A stretch of DNA of 6,356 bases from an uncultured Pseudomonadota bacterium (GTDB lineage: Bacteria; Myxococcota; UBA796). This document shows, in pieces, positions 5,472 to 6,356 of the stretch (within the stretch, counting starts at the first letter, position 1; each line of letters opens with the position of its first letter). The stretch spans positions 1 through 6,356 of the forward strand of contig CAJWHX010000208.1 of the NCBI GenBank assembly GCA_913040875.1, read 5' to 3'. Both the position numbers and the translations under genes were made by a program. A model generated the notes under the pieces. That model made no database searches and was not told the origin of the DNA. It saw nothing but the letters and a program-made list of their open reading frames with translations.

Positions 5472-6224
5472 ATGAATGCCACCGAAGATAGAGCCAAGAT
5501 CAATCGAACCTTACTGAGCAGTCTCATAGGGTTCTTCCTGACCCTAGGGATTGTACAGGTTGGTCTACTCATGACCCTGCACGAGGCTCTTGAGAGTTTG
5601 CTTCTCTTGCCGATTCTTTTTCTCTACTTGGGTGCAATCGTCATAGGACGCCGGCAAGACTTAGTTGTCGCCAGCATATTTTTCTTAACTACTGCCCTCA
5701 TTCATATAGGGGCTAGCAACCTCCTATTCTTTCCCGCTGAATACGGGATGCAACGTGCGTTACTGGTCTTGATGCCCAGTACCTTTCTGCTGCTGCCACA
5801 AGCTAAAGATAAGTGGGTAAATGGATTGACCATTGCCAATATTTTGCTCACCATCTTGATAGAGGGTATCGATCCCACTCCCCTTTGGTCGATCAATTTG
5901 TCCCTGAATATTGTTTCTTCTATCAGATTGATCACAACGCTGACTGCAACCATCGCCACCACAGCCATCGTGTATCAGTTTTACTTGTCACTGCGTACTC
6001 AACAAAAGCAACTTCGGGTGGAGCACCGGCGCTCTGAAGAGTTGTTGCACAATCTCTTTCCTCCTACGATCGTTGAACGATTGAAGCTGCAAGAACGAAC
6101 GATTGCCGACAACTTTCCAGATGTTACTGTCATCTTTGCTGACATTGTTGGATTCACAAAGATGTCTGAGGAAATGGAACCAGAAAAGTTGCTCTACGTA
6201 CTCAATAAATTTTTTGGAGTTTAA
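5472..6224 (+). CDS. Membrane class III adenylate/guanylate cyclase, catalytic domain truncated
   Basis: The frame encodes 250 aa. About six hydrophobic helices (near residues 14-36, 38-58, 64-86, 94-108, 117-131 and 145-172) form a membrane sensor, followed by a charged linker helix (173-195) and the start of a class III cyclase domain: LLHNLFPPTIVERLK (191-205), then VTVIFADIVGFT (218-229), where D224 is the first metal-binding Asp. Family members continue past LNxxFxxFD to a second metal Asp in GDxYM and the purine- and ribose-binding residues. Here the match ends at LNKFF (residue 248) and the frame stops two codons later. Missing are the second Asp and the base-recognition and transition-state residues, so the product should be catalytically dead alone, and adenylate versus guanylate specificity cannot be read. 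The start ATG has only a weak Shine-Dalgarno site. It is divergent from the dehydrogenase operon. Best read as a 5' remnant of a broken gene. Confidence 0.85.
   Translation: MNATEDRAKINRTLLSSLIGFFLTLGIVQVGLLMTLHEALESLLLLPILFLYLGAIVIGRRQDLVVASIFFLTTALIHIGASNLLFFPAEYGMQRALLVLMPSTFLLLPQAKDKWVNGLTIANILLTILIEGIDPTPLWSINLSLNIVSSIRLITTLTATIATTAIVYQFYLSLRTQQKQLRVEHRRSEELLHNLFPPTIVERLKLQERTIADNFPDVTVIFADIVGFTKMSEEMEPEKLLYVLNKFFGV
6216..6219 (+). promoter_or_regulatory. Ribosome binding site of the right-edge gene, inside the cyclase tail
   Basis: GGAG, 5 nt before the ATG at 6225. It occupies the last two sense codons (Gly-Val) of the truncated cyclase frame, the residues that no longer match cyclases. 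It therefore probably arrived with the downstream gene. Confidence 0.5.
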
Positions 6225-6356
6225 ATGGATTTTTCTAAACTATCTGAAGAAACAATGGAACTAAGTACTCAGATTGGACCTCGACAGCAAAAGCTTCTTT
6301 TTGATACAGAATTTTATGAAGATGAAGTAACTTTAAACCCTGCGGGAAGTGTCATA
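6225..6356 (+). CDS. 5' end of an unidentified gene at the cyclase junction (partial)
   Basis: The ATG directly follows the TAA of the truncated cyclase, with GGAG 5 nt upstream. The frame stays open for 44 codons to the window edge. It starts MDFSKLSEETMEL and continues through RQQKLLFDTEFYEDE to NPAGSVI. The visible part is hydrophilic and acidic, with no signal peptide or membrane helix, so the product is probably cytosolic. I do not recognise the family. The sequence is AT-richer (23 of 60 G+C in one line counted) than the cyclase gene before it, and codon choice shifts toward AAA, GAA, TTT and CTT, consistent with foreign DNA joined to the cyclase. Whether it is the first gene of a mobile or defence element cannot be told from this fragment. 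Confidence 0.6.
   Translation, partial: MDFSKLSEETMELSTQIGPRQQKLLFDTEFYEDEVTLNPAGSVI

Noticed and set aside
6200..6356. Cyclase truncation as a single-base frameshift or sequencing error
   Set aside because: Neither alternative plus frame after 6200 encodes the expected continuation, and both stop soon.

Overview
The window is a bacterial chromosome segment of about 48% GC in its middle, flanked by visibly AT-richer sequence. Dense packing, Shine-Dalgarno sites and a peptidoglycan gene (murB) identify a bacterium, probably Gram-negative. No gene fixes the phylum. A PaaZ/BoxD-type aldehyde dehydrogenase and a membrane class III cyclase would suit a proteobacterium or a myxococcus-like lineage; the pentapeptide protein with WPEGF spacers resembles proteins I know mainly from cyanobacteria. 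I leave the organism open.

Left part (1-1788, AT-rich, accessory-looking): the 3' end of an unidentified rightward ORF meets a leftward pentapeptide-repeat gene, with stop codons overlapping at TTAG. About 310 bp of non-genic or decayed sequence follows, then a leftward gene for a small cysteine-rich protein that resembles the zinc-ribbon tail of type IA topoisomerases. A 217-bp gap carries a candidate promoter with an overlapping inverted repeat.

Middle (1789-5319): a compact leftward three-gene operon. A PaaZ/BoxD-like semialdehyde dehydrogenase overlaps murB by 4 nt (GTGA), and murB is 19 nt from a PAPS-dependent sulfotransferase. Strong Shine-Dalgarno sites correct the dehydrogenase and sulfotransferase starts to internal ATGs. 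The operon joins an acyl-CoA-catabolism-type enzyme, a cell-wall enzyme and a sulfotransferase; the functional link is unknown.

Right part (5320-6356): a 152-bp divergent intergenic region with promoter candidates on both strands, then a rightward gene for a six-helix membrane class III nucleotidyl cyclase. Its catalytic domain is cut off about 25 residues after the first metal-binding Asp. The stop is followed without a gap by the ATG of a new AT-rich gene that runs off the window and that I do not recognise. No frame of the remaining sequence carries the missing cyclase domain, so this looks like a recombination or insertion junction and is the most interesting point in the window.
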